Positions 10,038 through 17,917 of a DNA stretch of 64,000 bases are shown piece by piece. Origin of the DNA: Microcella alkaliphila (lineage in GTDB: Bacteria > Actinomycetota > Actinomycetes > Actinomycetales > Microbacteriaceae); NCBI RefSeq assembly GCF_004216855.1, contig NZ_SGXT01000018.1, positions 62,001 to 126,000 of the forward strand. Reading direction: 5' to 3'. Under the pieces are notes generated by a model that was not told where the DNA came from, did no database searches, and saw only the letters and a list, made by a program, of their open reading frames with translations. Numbering within the stretch: position 1 is the stretch's first letter; each line of letters starts with the position of its first letter. The position numbers and the translations under genes are program-made.

Positions 10038-11540
10038 GTGTCGACGCTTTCCGATCTGGTCCATGAGTACAGTGCGCTGACAGACGGCGACATCGACTGG
10101 CTGCACCTCGTCACCGCCGAGGGCCAGCTGATCGCCGACCTCGCCTTTGCCGACATCGTGCTGTGGGTTCCCGACCGCGCCGGCAGCTACGTCGCCGTCG
10201 CGCACTCGCGGCCGTCCAGCTCGGCAACGCTGTTCTACCGCGACTTTGTCGGCCAGGCGGTGCGGCCCGAGTGGGCCGACCTCGTGAGCGAGGCGTTCGA
10301 GACGGGGTCCATCGTCGACTCGACGGCACCCGACTGGTACGAGGAGACGCCGACGCGTGTGCTCGCGGTGCCCGTGCAGCGTCGCTCCGGACCGGCAGAG
10401 CCGACTGCGCCGGCGCGGCCGATCGCCGTGATCACCCGACACACCAACCTGTCGGAGGCGCGCATGCCCTCCCGGCAGGAGGTCACGTTCAACGAGTGCG
10501 CCGCCGACATCTTCCACATGGTGGCCACCGGAGATTTTCCTGACCCGAGCGCGCCGAGCGGTCCGCGTCGCGGCGCGCCCCGAGCATCCGACGGGTTGAT
10601 TCGGCTGGATGTCGACGGGGTCGTCACCTTCGCGAGCCCCAACGGGCTCTCGGCCTTCAACCGCATGGGCTTCCAGGGAGAGTTGGAGGGTGAGTCGCTC
10701 GCCGCCGTCACCACGCGCCTCCTGGCCGGCAAGCTGCAGGTCGACGAATCGCTGCCGCTCGTAGTCACCGGGCGTGCACCCTGGCGCACCGACATCGACG
10801 CCCGCGGCGTCACCGTGAGCCTGCGGGCGATTCCGCTGCGGCAGGCCGGGCAGCGCATCGGCGCGATCGTCCTGTGCCGCGATGTCACCGAGGTTCGCTT
10901 GCAAGAGCGCGAGCTCATCACGAAGGACGCGACGATCCGCGAGATTCACCATCGGGTGAAGAACAACCTGCAGACGGTGGCCTCGCTGTTGCGCATTCAG
11001 GCGCGTCGCGCGCACTCCGAGACCACGCGCGAGGCGCTGACGCAGGCGATGCGGCGCGTCTCGGCAATCGCCGTCGTGCACGACACCCTCTCGGAGGGGC
11101 TCACCCAGAACGTCGACTTCGACGACGTCTTCGCCCGCGTGCTGAAGCTCATCGCCGAGGTTGCGTCGAGCCACAACACCGTCGTGCGGCCGCGCTCGGT
11201 CGGCAGCTTCGGAGTGTTGCCAAGCGCCTACGCGACGCCGCTCGCTCTCGCGTTGACCGAGTTGGTCACGAACGCCGTCGAGCACGGGCTTGCCGGCCGC
11301 ACCGACGGCGAGGTGGCGATCGAGGCGACGCGGACGGAGGAGTCTCTGAGCGTCAAAGTGCGCGACAACGGCGGCGGCCTCGCCGAGGGGAAGGTCGGCT
11401 CAGGGCTCGGAACGCAGATCGTGCGCACCCTCATTCAGGGTGAACTCGGCGGCACTATCGACTGGCACACCCTCGCCGGTGAAGGCACCGAGGTGACGAT
11501 CCAGGTGCCGCTGCTGTACCTGCGCCCGCGGAGCGACTAG
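10038..11540 (+). CDS. pdtaS: PdtaS-type sensor histidine kinase
   Basis: 500 residues, cytosolic with no membrane segments. An N-terminal GAF-like domain (about 1-165) is followed by a PAS domain (about 185-290), then a HisKA_2 phosphoacceptor region with IHHRVKNNLQTVASLLRIQA (His304/305) and a HATPase domain with N-box TELVTNAVEHGL and G-boxes DNGGGL and GLGTQIV. In mycobacteria PdtaS phosphorylates the RNA-binding antiterminator PdtaR and senses Cu/NO; PdtaR is not in this window. GTG 10038 has TAGCCT at 10026-10031, six bases before it, so it is probably leaderless. Convergent with whiB1, as in Mycobacterium (Rv3220c/Rv3219). Confidence 0.92.
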   Translation: MSTLSDLVHEYSALTDGDIDWLHLVTAEGQLIADLAFADIVLWVPDRAGSYVAVAHSRPSSSATLFYRDFVGQAVRPEWADLVSEAFETGSIVDSTAPDWYEETPTRVLAVPVQRRSGPAEPTAPARPIAVITRHTNLSEARMPSRQEVTFNECAADIFHMVATGDFPDPSAPSGPRRGAPRASDGLIRLDVDGVVTFASPNGLSAFNRMGFQGELEGESLAAVTTRLLAGKLQVDESLPLVVTGRAPWRTDIDARGVTVSLRAIPLRQAGQRIGAIVLCRDVTEVRLQERELITKDATIREIHHRVKNNLQTVASLLRIQARRAHSETTREALTQAMRRVSAIAVVHDTLSEGLTQNVDFDDVFARVLKLIAEVASSHNTVVRPRSVGSFGVLPSAYATPLALALTELVTNAVEHGLAGRTDGEVAIEATRTEESLSVKVRDNGGGLAEGKVGSGLGTQIVRTLIQGELGGTIDWHTLAGEGTEVTIQVPLLYLRPRSD

Positions 11541-11563
11541 CGGATTACCCGCACAACGCGAAA

Positions 11564-11587
11564 CGGCCCGTGCCGAAACACGGGCCG
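11564..11587. terminator. Hairpin between convergent pdtaS and whiB1
   Basis: 9-base arms CGGCCCGTG / CACGGGCCG with a 6-base loop CCGAAA. Its position between convergent genes suggests use in both directions. Confidence 0.65.
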
Positions 11588-11618
11588 ACGCCCTGCGCGG
11601 ATGCGCGGTGCGAGTCGC

Positions 11619-11867
11619 TTAGGACGCGCGGCGGGCGCGCGCGGCTCGGCGCTTCAGGGCGCGGCGCTCGTCTTCGCTGAGGCCACCCCAGACGCCCGAG
11701 TCTTGATTCGTCTCGAGGGCGTACTGCAGGCAGATCTCGGTCACGGGGCAGTTGCCGCAGACGGCCTTCGCCTTCTCGATCTGGTCGACCGCGGGGCCGG
11801 TGTTACCGACGGGGAAAAACAGCTCGGGGTCAGCGGTCAAGCACGCGGCCTTGTCACGCCAGTCCAT
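11619..11867 (-). CDS. whiB1: WhiB1-type iron-sulfur transcription factor
   Basis: 82 residues. Cysteines at 9, 37, 40 and 46 (CGNC, PVTEIC) are in exactly the spacing of WhiB1 and bind a [4Fe-4S] cluster. The G-V-W-G-G turn at 58-62 and a basic C-terminus (LKRRAARARRAS) are present. WhiB1 binds region 4 of the primary sigma factor and responds to nitric oxide. The ATG start has AAGGAG about 7 bases upstream; the longer frame to 11903 adds nothing family-like. It is next to pdtaS as in mycobacteria. Confidence 0.95.
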   Translation of the reverse strand: MDWRDKAACLTADPELFFPVGNTGPAVDQIEKAKAVCGNCPVTEICLQYALETNQDSGVWGGLSEDERRALKRRAARARRAS

Positions 11868-11955
11868 GGCACAGCTCCTTAGCATTGGGCGATAGCGCGC
11901 CACGAGGGTTGGGGGACGCGCTACACCCCGAAATGAATCGGGGGTAGGTCAGAAA

Positions 11956-11972
11956 ACGAACAGAGTGTTCGT
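11956..11972. promoter_or_regulatory. Inverted repeat ACGAAC-AGAGT-GTTCGT upstream of whiB1
   Basis: Perfect 6-base arms and a 5-base centre in the 194-base gap between the divergent whiB1 and membrane-protein genes. It resembles a LexA box (GAAC-N4-GTTC), but the centre is one base too long. Possible operator. Confidence 0.35.
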
Positions 11973-12061
11973 CGCCCACGGCGCTGTAGGCGTCACAACA
12001 ACGGCCTATAGAGTCTCATGTCGAGAACGTCAAATCAATACTTTTGGAGCAATTTCTTACC

Positions 12062-12454
12062 GTGTCAGACACCCGCCGTACACCTCTGGTAATCGCAATG
12101 ATCGCCTTGGTGGTGCTCGAGACGGTGTTCGTCGTCGGCTTCACGACGTTTCTCGCCCTGCGATTTGCTGCCGAATCAGCGGACTTTCCCGCAACCGCGG
12201 TGGCGTTCTTGATCTGCGCGGCACTCGTCGGCCTGTGGCTCGTGCTGACCGTGATCGGCCTTCTCCGCGCCCGCGGGTGGACCCGCGGGAGCGTTTTGAC
12301 CTACCACTTCTTGCAGCTGGCGATCGGAGTGGGAAGCGTGCAGGGATTCGTGCCGCGACCCGACATCGCCTCCTGGATCATCATCCCGTCGGTGCTCGGC
12401 ATCGTCTTCATCCTGACGCCGACGCTGACCGAGTACCTGTCGGAGCGCGACTAG
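12062..12454 (+). CDS. Small integral membrane protein, function unknown
   Basis: About 130 residues with four predicted membrane segments (ALVVLETVFVVGFTTFLALR, VAFLICAALVGLWLVLTVIG, LQLAIGVGSVQGFV, WIIIPSVLGIVFILTPTLTE) and short loops. I do not recognise a functional family; similar 4-TM proteins are widespread in actinobacteria. The GTG at 12062 follows GGAG with a rather long 12-base gap; a TTG at 12044 is the alternative. A TATAGAGT box at 12007-12014 may be its -10. It is convergent with bcp. Confidence 0.7.
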   Translation: MSDTRRTPLVIAMIALVVLETVFVVGFTTFLALRFAAESADFPATAVAFLICAALVGLWLVLTVIGLLRARGWTRGSVLTYHFLQLAIGVGSVQGFVPRPDIASWIIIPSVLGIVFILTPTLTEYLSERD

Positions 12455-12468
12455 TACCGCAGCGGGGC

Positions 12469-12942
12469 TTACGCGTCGATGCCGAGCTTCTTGCGCAGGC
12501 TCGCGACGTGGCCGGTCGCCTTCACGTTGTAGAGCGCGTGGGTGAGTACGCCCTCCTCGTCGACGACGAAGGTTGAGCGCAGCACGCCGGTGACCGTCTT
12601 GCCGTACATCGACTTCTCGCCGTACGCGCCGTACGCGTTGTGCACGGAGAGATCGGGGTCGCTGAGCAGGGGGAACGTCAAGCCTTCGTCGTCGGCGAAC
12701 TTCTGCAGCTTGTCGGCCGAGTCCTTCGACACGCCGAGCACGCGGTAGCCGGCGGCCTCGAGCGAGTTCAGGTTGTCGCGGAAGTCGCAGGCCTGCGTCG
12801 TGCATCCCGGGGTCGAGGCGGCCGGGTAGAAGTAGATGACGACCTTCTGGCCGGCGTATTCCGACAGCGACACCTCGGCGCCGTCCTTATCGGTGAGGGT
12901 GAAGGCGGGGGCGGGGTTTCCGGCTTCCAGACGGTCGGCCAT
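12469..12942 (-). CDS. bcp: Thioredoxin-dependent peroxiredoxin (Bcp/PrxQ)
   Basis: 157 residues, full length. The peroxidatic cysteine is Cys47 in ASTPGCTTQACDFRD, and Cys52 is placed as the resolving cysteine (atypical 2-Cys type). It reduces hydrogen peroxide and organic hydroperoxides in the cytosol with electrons from thioredoxin. The motif YFYPAASTPGC is diagnostic of the BCP branch of AhpC/TSA. It stands alone, convergent with the small membrane protein gene. Confidence 0.95.
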   Translation of the reverse strand: MADRLEAGNPAPAFTLTDKDGAEVSLSEYAGQKVVIYFYPAASTPGCTTQACDFRDNLNSLEAAGYRVLGVSKDSADKLQKFADDEGLTFPLLSDPDLSVHNAYGAYGEKSMYGKTVTGVLRSTFVVDEEGVLTHALYNVKATGHVASLRKKLGIDA

Positions 12943-13083
12943 GGCGGGCTCCTCGAGTGTCGGGGCGTGCGATGTGGTGGTCGGTGCGGACGCCGTCGTC
13001 CGCGCATCCGCTCGACAGTGTATGGATGCTCGCCCTCCGGCGGCTGGGTGCCCGCCGAGTGGCCGAGGGGGTCGCGCAGGTGC

Positions 13084-13089
13084 TATCGT
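13084..13089 (+). promoter_or_regulatory. Possible extended -10 of tRNA-Lys
   Basis: TATCGT preceded by TG (TGCTATCGT), 27 bases before the mature tRNA 5' end. No clear -35. Confidence 0.4.
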
Positions 13090-13116
13090 TTCCTCTCGGC
13101 CCGCACGCTGGGCTGC

Positions 13117-13189
<73 letters not shown>

Positions 13190-13194
13190 CGAAC

Positions 13195-13226
13195 GGCCCC
13201 GTCACTCTCGCCAGTGCGGGGCCTTT
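13195..13226 (+). terminator. Terminator of tRNA-Lys
   Basis: GGCCCCG / CGGGGCC outer arms with CACT/AGTG inner pairing, then TTT. Clear rho-independent form. Confidence 0.75.
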
Positions 13227-13266
13227 CGCATTGTCGGCACGGGGCCGTCGGCCCCATACTGACGCT

Positions 13267-13878
13267 GTGGCGATCGAGACCTGGTGGCTGTACCTCGCGG
13301 CGTGCGCCGGGCTGTCGCTGACGCCCGGGCCGAACGGGTTGCTCGCGCTCACCCACGGCGCACTTCACGGCGTGCGGCGCACGGCCTTCACCATCCTTGG
13401 TGGCGCCCTGGGATTCACCGCCGTGATCGCCCTGTCACTTTTCGGCATCGGAGCCCTGCTCGCCGCGAGCGCTGACCTGCTGTTCTGGCTCAAGCTCGCC
13501 GGCGGCGCGTACCTCGTCTACCTCGGCATCGTGGTTTGGCGCTCGCCGCCGATTCAGGTGAACCAGCCGTCGGGGGCGCGCCCCGCGCATCCATGTGGCC
13601 TGTTCGCCCAGGGTTTGCTCGCGGCGACGACCAACCCGAAGGGCATCCTGTTCTTCGTCGCGTTCCTGCCCCAATTTCTCGACCCGACCGCCAGCCTGCT
13701 CGCCCAGTTCGTCGCCATGGCGGCCACGTTCGTGATCGTCGAGATCGTCTTCGAGTTCGTCGTGGCCCGCGCATCGCAGTCGGTGCAACCCTGGCTCGCG
13801 CGCGTCGGGCGCACCTTCAACCGGGTGACGGGCGGTCTATTCGTCGGCATCGGGGTGCTGCTGCCCCTGCAGAGGTAA
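13267..13878 (+). CDS. LysE/RhtB family amino-acid exporter
   Basis: 203 residues, six predicted membrane segments. LTPGPNGLLALTHGALHG is the LysE signature, and TNPKGILFFVAFLPQF is the second family motif. It probably exports amino acids or small metabolites across the inner membrane; the substrate cannot be deduced. GTG 13267 is supported by CATACT six bases upstream (leaderless pattern). The same frame runs upstream through the tRNA gene but cannot be coding there. Confidence 0.88.
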   Translation: MAIETWWLYLAACAGLSLTPGPNGLLALTHGALHGVRRTAFTILGGALGFTAVIALSLFGIGALLAASADLLFWLKLAGGAYLVYLGIVVWRSPPIQVNQPSGARPAHPCGLFAQGLLAATTNPKGILFFVAFLPQFLDPTASLLAQFVAMAATFVIVEIVFEFVVARASQSVQPWLARVGRTFNRVTGGLFVGIGVLLPLQR

Positions 13879-14124
13879 CCACACCCCTTCGGCGGGGCGC
13901 TCGTGCTCGTGTGGGTCGGCATCCAGTCGATCCGGCACCGCAACGCCATCAGCGCCGATGAGGTGTCGGTCGGCTCGGCGCGTAACTGGTTCGCCACGAA
14001 AGCGGCGCGCATCGCGGTGGTCCGCGCCGGGGGAGGGGCGGCCCTCGTCGCCCTCGGCCTCGGGGTGGGCCTCCCGGCACGTTTTTTCGGCGCTGGCCCC
14101 AGCCGGGTGCGCACCCTCCCGCTG
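13879..14124 (+). pseudogene. Possible decayed LysE-like fragment
   Basis: No intact gene. The frame directly after the LysE stop reads GGALVLVWVGIQSIRHRN and later RAGGGAALVALGLGVGL. The first part resembles the mid-protein segment of LysE proteins (GGAYLVYLGIVVW in the neighbour), and the second resembles their last membrane segment, with the middle missing. It could be a relic of a tandem paralog or chance in GC-rich DNA. Confidence 0.2.
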
Positions 14125-14316
14125 CTAGCGCTCGATCGCGTCCTGCTCTTTGTTGTCTTCGATCACGGTGCCGACGGCGATCGCGACGCTGATGCCCCAA
14201 CTCACCCACATGAGGGCGAGCCGCCAGTCGCGGGGCCCCTGTTTTGTGGCCTTCAGTACGCCGACGGCGCCGAACACCGAACTCAGCACGGCCCCGTTGG
14301 TCAGGTACTTGCGCAT
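14125..14316 (-). CDS. Small membrane protein, function unknown
   Basis: 63 residues with two hydrophobic stretches (LTNGAVLSSVFGAVGVLKA and LMWVSWGISVAIAVGTVI) and a charged tail (EDNKEQDAIER). ATG 14316 is preceded by GAAGGGG at a suitable distance. The frame has the G/C third-position bias of the neighbours. No family recognised. The overlapping opposite ORF 13903-14334 is less convincing. Confidence 0.55.
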   Translation of the reverse strand: MRKYLTNGAVLSSVFGAVGVLKATKQGPRDWRLALMWVSWGISVAIAVGTVIEDNKEQDAIER

Positions 14317-14442
14317 CGGATCCCCTTCGCGTGATCGGAGCCTTCACGCTATCGCGACGCTCTCACGGGATGCACGTTGCGCTCAGCGCGCGCCCAGATT
14401 CGCGGGCGTGGCTGGGAATCGGCCCCGGGCATCCCCGGATTT

Positions 14443-14475
14443 TGACCGATCGGTCAGAACCTGACCAATCGGTCA
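14443..14475. promoter_or_regulatory. Two tandem TetR-type operators upstream of tetR
   Basis: TGACCGATCGGTCA (14443-14456, perfect palindrome) and TGACCAATCGGTCA (14462-14475, one mismatch), with centres 19 bases apart. They lie directly upstream of a -10-like TACGCT (14478-14483), so bound repressor would cover the -35 region. Autoregulation of tetR-mmpL-yhgE is inferred. Confidence 0.8.
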
Positions 14476-14491
14476 CATACGCTGGTGGCTC

Positions 14492-15046
14492 GTGAGCCTC
14501 CACGACCAGTTGCGCGAGATCGCGCTGACCGAATTCGCGTCCGCCGGCTACGCGGCAACGAGCCTGCAGCGCATCGCCGACCTCGCCGGCACCTCGAAGG
14601 CGAGCGTGCTCTACCACTACGCCTCCAAAGAGCAGCTGCTCGCCGACGCGATGGCCCCCGCCCTCGACGAGCTGACCGCCATCGTGAGCGGCATCGGCGA
14701 CGTCGCCGCCGACCGCGCCCAACGCATCGCCTTCCTCGAGCGCTTCGTCGACGCCCTGCTCGCGCACCGCGAAGTCGTGCACCTCATCGTCAACCAGTCG
14801 GCGACCCAGCAGGACGTGCCCGCCTTCGCGCGCGCCCAAGCGCTCATGCGCGAGCTTTCCGAGGCATTCGAGTTGGCCGCCGGCAGCACCCTCGAGAAGC
14901 TGCGGTACGGCATCGCGCTCGCCGGCGCCGCCTACACGCTCGCCGCCAGTGACCTGCTCGGGCTCGACAGCCCTCCCGTCGATGAGATTCGCCCCGCCCT
15001 CAACACCGTCCTGCGCGAACTGCTCGCCCCCGAATCCAAGGACTAA
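14492..15046 (+). CDS. TetR family repressor of the adjacent export cassette
   Basis: 184 residues. The N-terminal HTH (about 6-50: REIALTEFASAGYAATSLQR, IADLAGTSKASVLYHYASKE) is a textbook TetR domain. The C-terminal ligand domain is divergent, as usual; the inducer is unknown. GTG 14492 is the first codon after TACGCT, so the mRNA would have almost no leader. It is followed after three bases by the MMPL gene, giving a likely tricistronic operon controlled by the two operators upstream. Confidence 0.92.
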   Translation: MSLHDQLREIALTEFASAGYAATSLQRIADLAGTSKASVLYHYASKEQLLADAMAPALDELTAIVSGIGDVAADRAQRIAFLERFVDALLAHREVVHLIVNQSATQQDVPAFARAQALMRELSEAFELAAGSTLEKLRYGIALAGAAYTLAASDLLGLDSPPVDEIRPALNTVLRELLAPESKD

Positions 15047-15049
15047 ACC

Positions 15050-17917
15050 GTGTCGACCCTCCTTTACCGCCTGGCCCGCGCCGCGTACCGGCGCGCCCGC
15101 ACCGTCCTCGCCATCTGGCTGCTCGCCGCCATCGGCCTGCTCGGCCTCGGCTTCGGGCTCGGCGGCTCGACCGACGACACCTTCACCATCCCCGGCACCG
15201 AGTCACAGGACGCCCTCGACGAGCTCGGCGAACTCTTCCCGCAGGTGTCGGGCGCCACGGTTCAGGCGGTGGTCGTCGCGCCCGAGGGCCAGCGCGTCGA
15301 CGACGCAAGCGTGCGCGCCGAGATTGCCGACATCGCTGCCGATCTCGCCGCGATCGACGGCGTCGACCAGGTGCTCGGCCCGTTCGACGAGTTCGCCGAC
15401 AACCAGGTGAGCGACGACGGTTCGGTCGCGATCATCCAGACCACCCTGGTCGGCCAGCAGGCCGAGATCACCGACGAGACGCTGGAGGCGGTCGTCGCCA
15501 CGGGCGACGGGCGGGATGCCCGGGTCGAGTTCGCGGGGCAGATCTTCGCCGACCAGGTGCCCGGCATCTCGATCATCGAGGCGATCGGCGTCGGCATCGC
15601 CGGCATCGTCCTGCTCGTCACGTTCGGCTCGCTGCGCGCCGCCGGCATGCCCATCGTGAGCGCTCTGCTCGGGGTCGGCGTCTCGATGGGCGGCATCTTC
15701 TTCATCGCCTCGCTCGTGCCCGTCTCGAGTGCGGCCCCCCTGCTGGCTCTCATGATCGGGCTCGCAGTCGGCATCGACTACGCCCTGTTCATCCTGTCGC
15801 GGCACCGAACGCAGCTGGCGACGGGCATGTCGCCGTACGAGTCGGCCGGCGTCGCGGCGGGCACCGCGGGAAGCGCCGTCGTCTTCGCCGGCGGCACGGT
15901 CATCATCGCCCTCACGGGGCTGCTCGTCGTCGGTATCCCATTCCTGTCGATCATGGGGATCGGCGGCGCTGCCGCCGTGGCTGTGGCGGTCGTCGCCGCG
16001 CTGACCCTGCTGCCCGCCCTCATGGGGCTTGCGGGCGACCGCTTGATCCCGCGCGAGGGATCGCGGGCGTGGCGGCGCGCGCATCCCGTTGCCGGCGGAA
16101 AGCCGACCATGGGGCGCCGCTGGGTGCGCGGGGTCATGCGCCGGCCGCTGCTGACGACCTTTGGCGTCGTCGCCGTGTTGGGTGCCGTGTCGCTGCCGGC
16201 GTTCAGCCTCGACCTCAACCTGCCCGATGGTGGCAAGGAGCCGACCGGTACGACCCAGCGGGAGGCGTACGACATCATCGCGGACGCGTTCGGCCCGGGC
16301 ACGGCGGGGCCGCTGCTCGTCACCGTCGACATCACCCAGACCACTGAGATTCTCGACGACCTCAACGCGATTCGCTCCGAGCTGGAGGGCGTGCCGGGCG
16401 TCGCGAACGTCAGCCAGGGCATCCCGTCGCCGGGAACCGAGCGCGCCATCTTCCGGGTCGCGCCCGAGACCGCGCCCGACGCGGCGGAGACGAAGCAGGT
16501 CGTCGCCGACATTCGCGCCCTCGGCGTCGAATTGGATGCTCGCTACGGCACCCCGATTGCCGTCACCGGCGTCACCGCGATCGGTATCGATATCTCCGAA
16601 CGATTGACAAACGCGCTCGTGCCGTTTGCCCTCATCGTGGTCGGGCTGTCGATCGTGCTGCTGATGGCCGTGTTCCGCTCGGTGCTCGTGCCGGTGAAGG
16701 CCGCGCTCGGCTTCCTGCTGTCCGTCGGTACCGCGCTCGGCGTGACCGTGGTCGTCTTCCAGTGGGGCTACGGCGCCGAGCTGCTGCACGTCGAGCCCGG
16801 CCCGATTCTGAGCTTCATGCCGATCATCCTGATGGCGGTCTTGTTTGGCCTCGCGATGGACTACGAGGTGTTCCTCGTCTCGGGTATGCGCGAGCAGCAC
16901 GTGCACGGCGCGGGTCCCCGCGAGGCCATCGAGGAGGGCTTCACGAACGGCGCCCGCGTCGTGACGGCCGCCGCCCTCATTATGTTCCTCGTCTTCGCGG
17001 CCTTCGTGCCCGAGGGCCTCAACCTCATCAAGCCCGTCGCGCTCGGCCTTGCCGTCGGTATCGCCGTCGACGCCTTCGTCGTGCGCATGACGCTCGGGCC
17101 CGCCCTCATGACGCTGTTCGGACAGGCCGGCTGGTGGTTCCCGCGGCCGCTCGATCGCGCCCTGCCCAACCTCGACATCGAGGGGGAGGCGCTCGGAGCG
17201 CACCGCGAGGCCGAGGTCTGGGCGGTCGAGCACGCATCGTCGACTCTCGTCGTCGACGGGCTCGCGACCGAGGGCGTCGATGGCGTGCTCGACGCCGACG
17301 TGCCCGCCGGGGCGCGCCTGGCGCTGACGATGGACGCCGCATCGCGCCGCCCGCTGCTCGCCGCGCTCGCCGGCTACCTGCCGGTCACCGCTGGCCGCGC
17401 GCGCGTCGCCGATGGGCTCCTGCCGTCACAGCCCTCCCGCGTCGCGCGGCGCGTGACCCTCGTCGACCTCGACCCCGTGCGGCTGCCCGCCGGAGTCACG
17501 CTGGCGACCCTCGCCGGCGAGCGACTGGCGGCAGCCCGCTCGCGGCGCACCGCGGGCAGCTGGCTGTCGTCGCTCGCGTCTCGACTGCGTGCGGCCGACG
17601 AGCCCGAGCTTGCGCGCGTCATCGAGCGCGTCGACCCCGGCGCTCCACTCGCCGCGCTCGACCCCGACACGCGCGCGCTCGTCGCGGCCGCCCTCGGCGC
17701 CATCGACGAGGCGCCGATCGTGCTCGTCGATGCCGGTCACCTGCCGCCCTCAACCGTCACGTCAGCCGACCGGCTGCTGGAGGTCGCGGCGCCGACGGCG
17801 GCGCGCATCCTCGTCGGCGACCATGTCGCTGCGCTTCCCGCGGACGGCCGCGCGGCCGGCCGCCTGCGCCCCACACCGACCACTCGCATTCTTGACTCGG
17901 AGGCGATCTCCTCATGA
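15050..17917 (+). CDS. MMPL/RND-type transporter with degenerate ABC-ATPase-like C-terminal domain
   Basis: 955 residues. MMPL architecture covers about residues 1-700: TM1 near 17-39, an extracytoplasmic loop, a TM bundle about 180-340 (MIGLAVGIDYALFILSRHR), a second loop, and a second TM bundle about 520-690 (LFGLAMDYEVFLVSGMREQH). The two xxxIDYxLF / MDYxVF segments are the family hallmarks for proton relay. The extra 250 residues (about 705-955) follow the order of an ABC nucleotide-binding domain: LLAALAGYLPVTAGRARV (as in 'LLRxLAGLLxPxxGxV'), then LDPDTRALVAAAL in the signature region, and IVLVDAGHL in the Walker B place. The Walker A glycines and lysine are gone (MDAASRRP) and the catalytic Glu is Ala. 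A typical MMPL ends near 720. GTG start three bases after tetR. Confidence 0.9.
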   Translation: MSTLLYRLARAAYRRARTVLAIWLLAAIGLLGLGFGLGGSTDDTFTIPGTESQDALDELGELFPQVSGATVQAVVVAPEGQRVDDASVRAEIADIAADLAAIDGVDQVLGPFDEFADNQVSDDGSVAIIQTTLVGQQAEITDETLEAVVATGDGRDARVEFAGQIFADQVPGISIIEAIGVGIAGIVLLVTFGSLRAAGMPIVSALLGVGVSMGGIFFIASLVPVSSAAPLLALMIGLAVGIDYALFILSRHRTQLATGMSPYESAGVAAGTAGSAVVFAGGTVIIALTGLLVVGIPFLSIMGIGGAAAVAVAVVAALTLLPALMGLAGDRLIPREGSRAWRRAHPVAGGKPTMGRRWVRGVMRRPLLTTFGVVAVLGAVSLPAFSLDLNLPDGGKEPTGTTQREAYDIIADAFGPGTAGPLLVTVDITQTTEILDDLNAIRSELEGVPGVANVSQGIPSPGTERAIFRVAPETAPDAAETKQVVADIRALGVELDARYGTPIAVTGVTAIGIDISERLTNALVPFALIVVGLSIVLLMAVFRSVLVPVKAALGFLLSVGTALGVTVVVFQWGYGAELLHVEPGPILSFMPIILMAVLFGLAMDYEVFLVSGMREQHVHGAGPREAIEEGFTNGARVVTAAALIMFLVFAAFVPEGLNLIKPVALGLAVGIAVDAFVVRMTLGPALMTLFGQAGWWFPRPLDRALPNLDIEGEALGAHREAEVWAVEHASSTLVVDGLATEGVDGVLDADVPAGARLALTMDAASRRPLLAALAGYLPVTAGRARVADGLLPSQPSRVARRVTLVDLDPVRLPAGVTLATLAGERLAAARSRRTAGSWLSSLASRLRAADEPELARVIERVDPGAPLAALDPDTRALVAAALGAIDEAPIVLVDAGHLPPSTVTSADRLLEVAAPTAARILVGDHVAALPADGRAAGRLRPTPTTRILDSEAISS

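Noticed and set aside
8196-11285. 1029-codon open frame on the minus strand
   Set aside because: It is the antisense shadow of the SAF, MinD-like and pdtaS genes in GC-rich DNA. Composition is Arg/Gly/His-rich and no family motif is seen.
11956-11972. SOS (LexA) box
   Set aside because: Half-sites fit, but the spacer is five bases, not four, so it is kept only as a generic palindrome.
13903-14334. 143-codon plus-strand frame after the LysE gene
   Set aside because: No ribosome site, unnatural composition in the second half, and it opposes a better small membrane gene. Only its first part may be a LysE relic.
15203-17233. 676-codon minus-strand frame inside the MMPL gene
   Set aside because: Antisense shadow; low-complexity His/Arg/Asp sequence with no domains.
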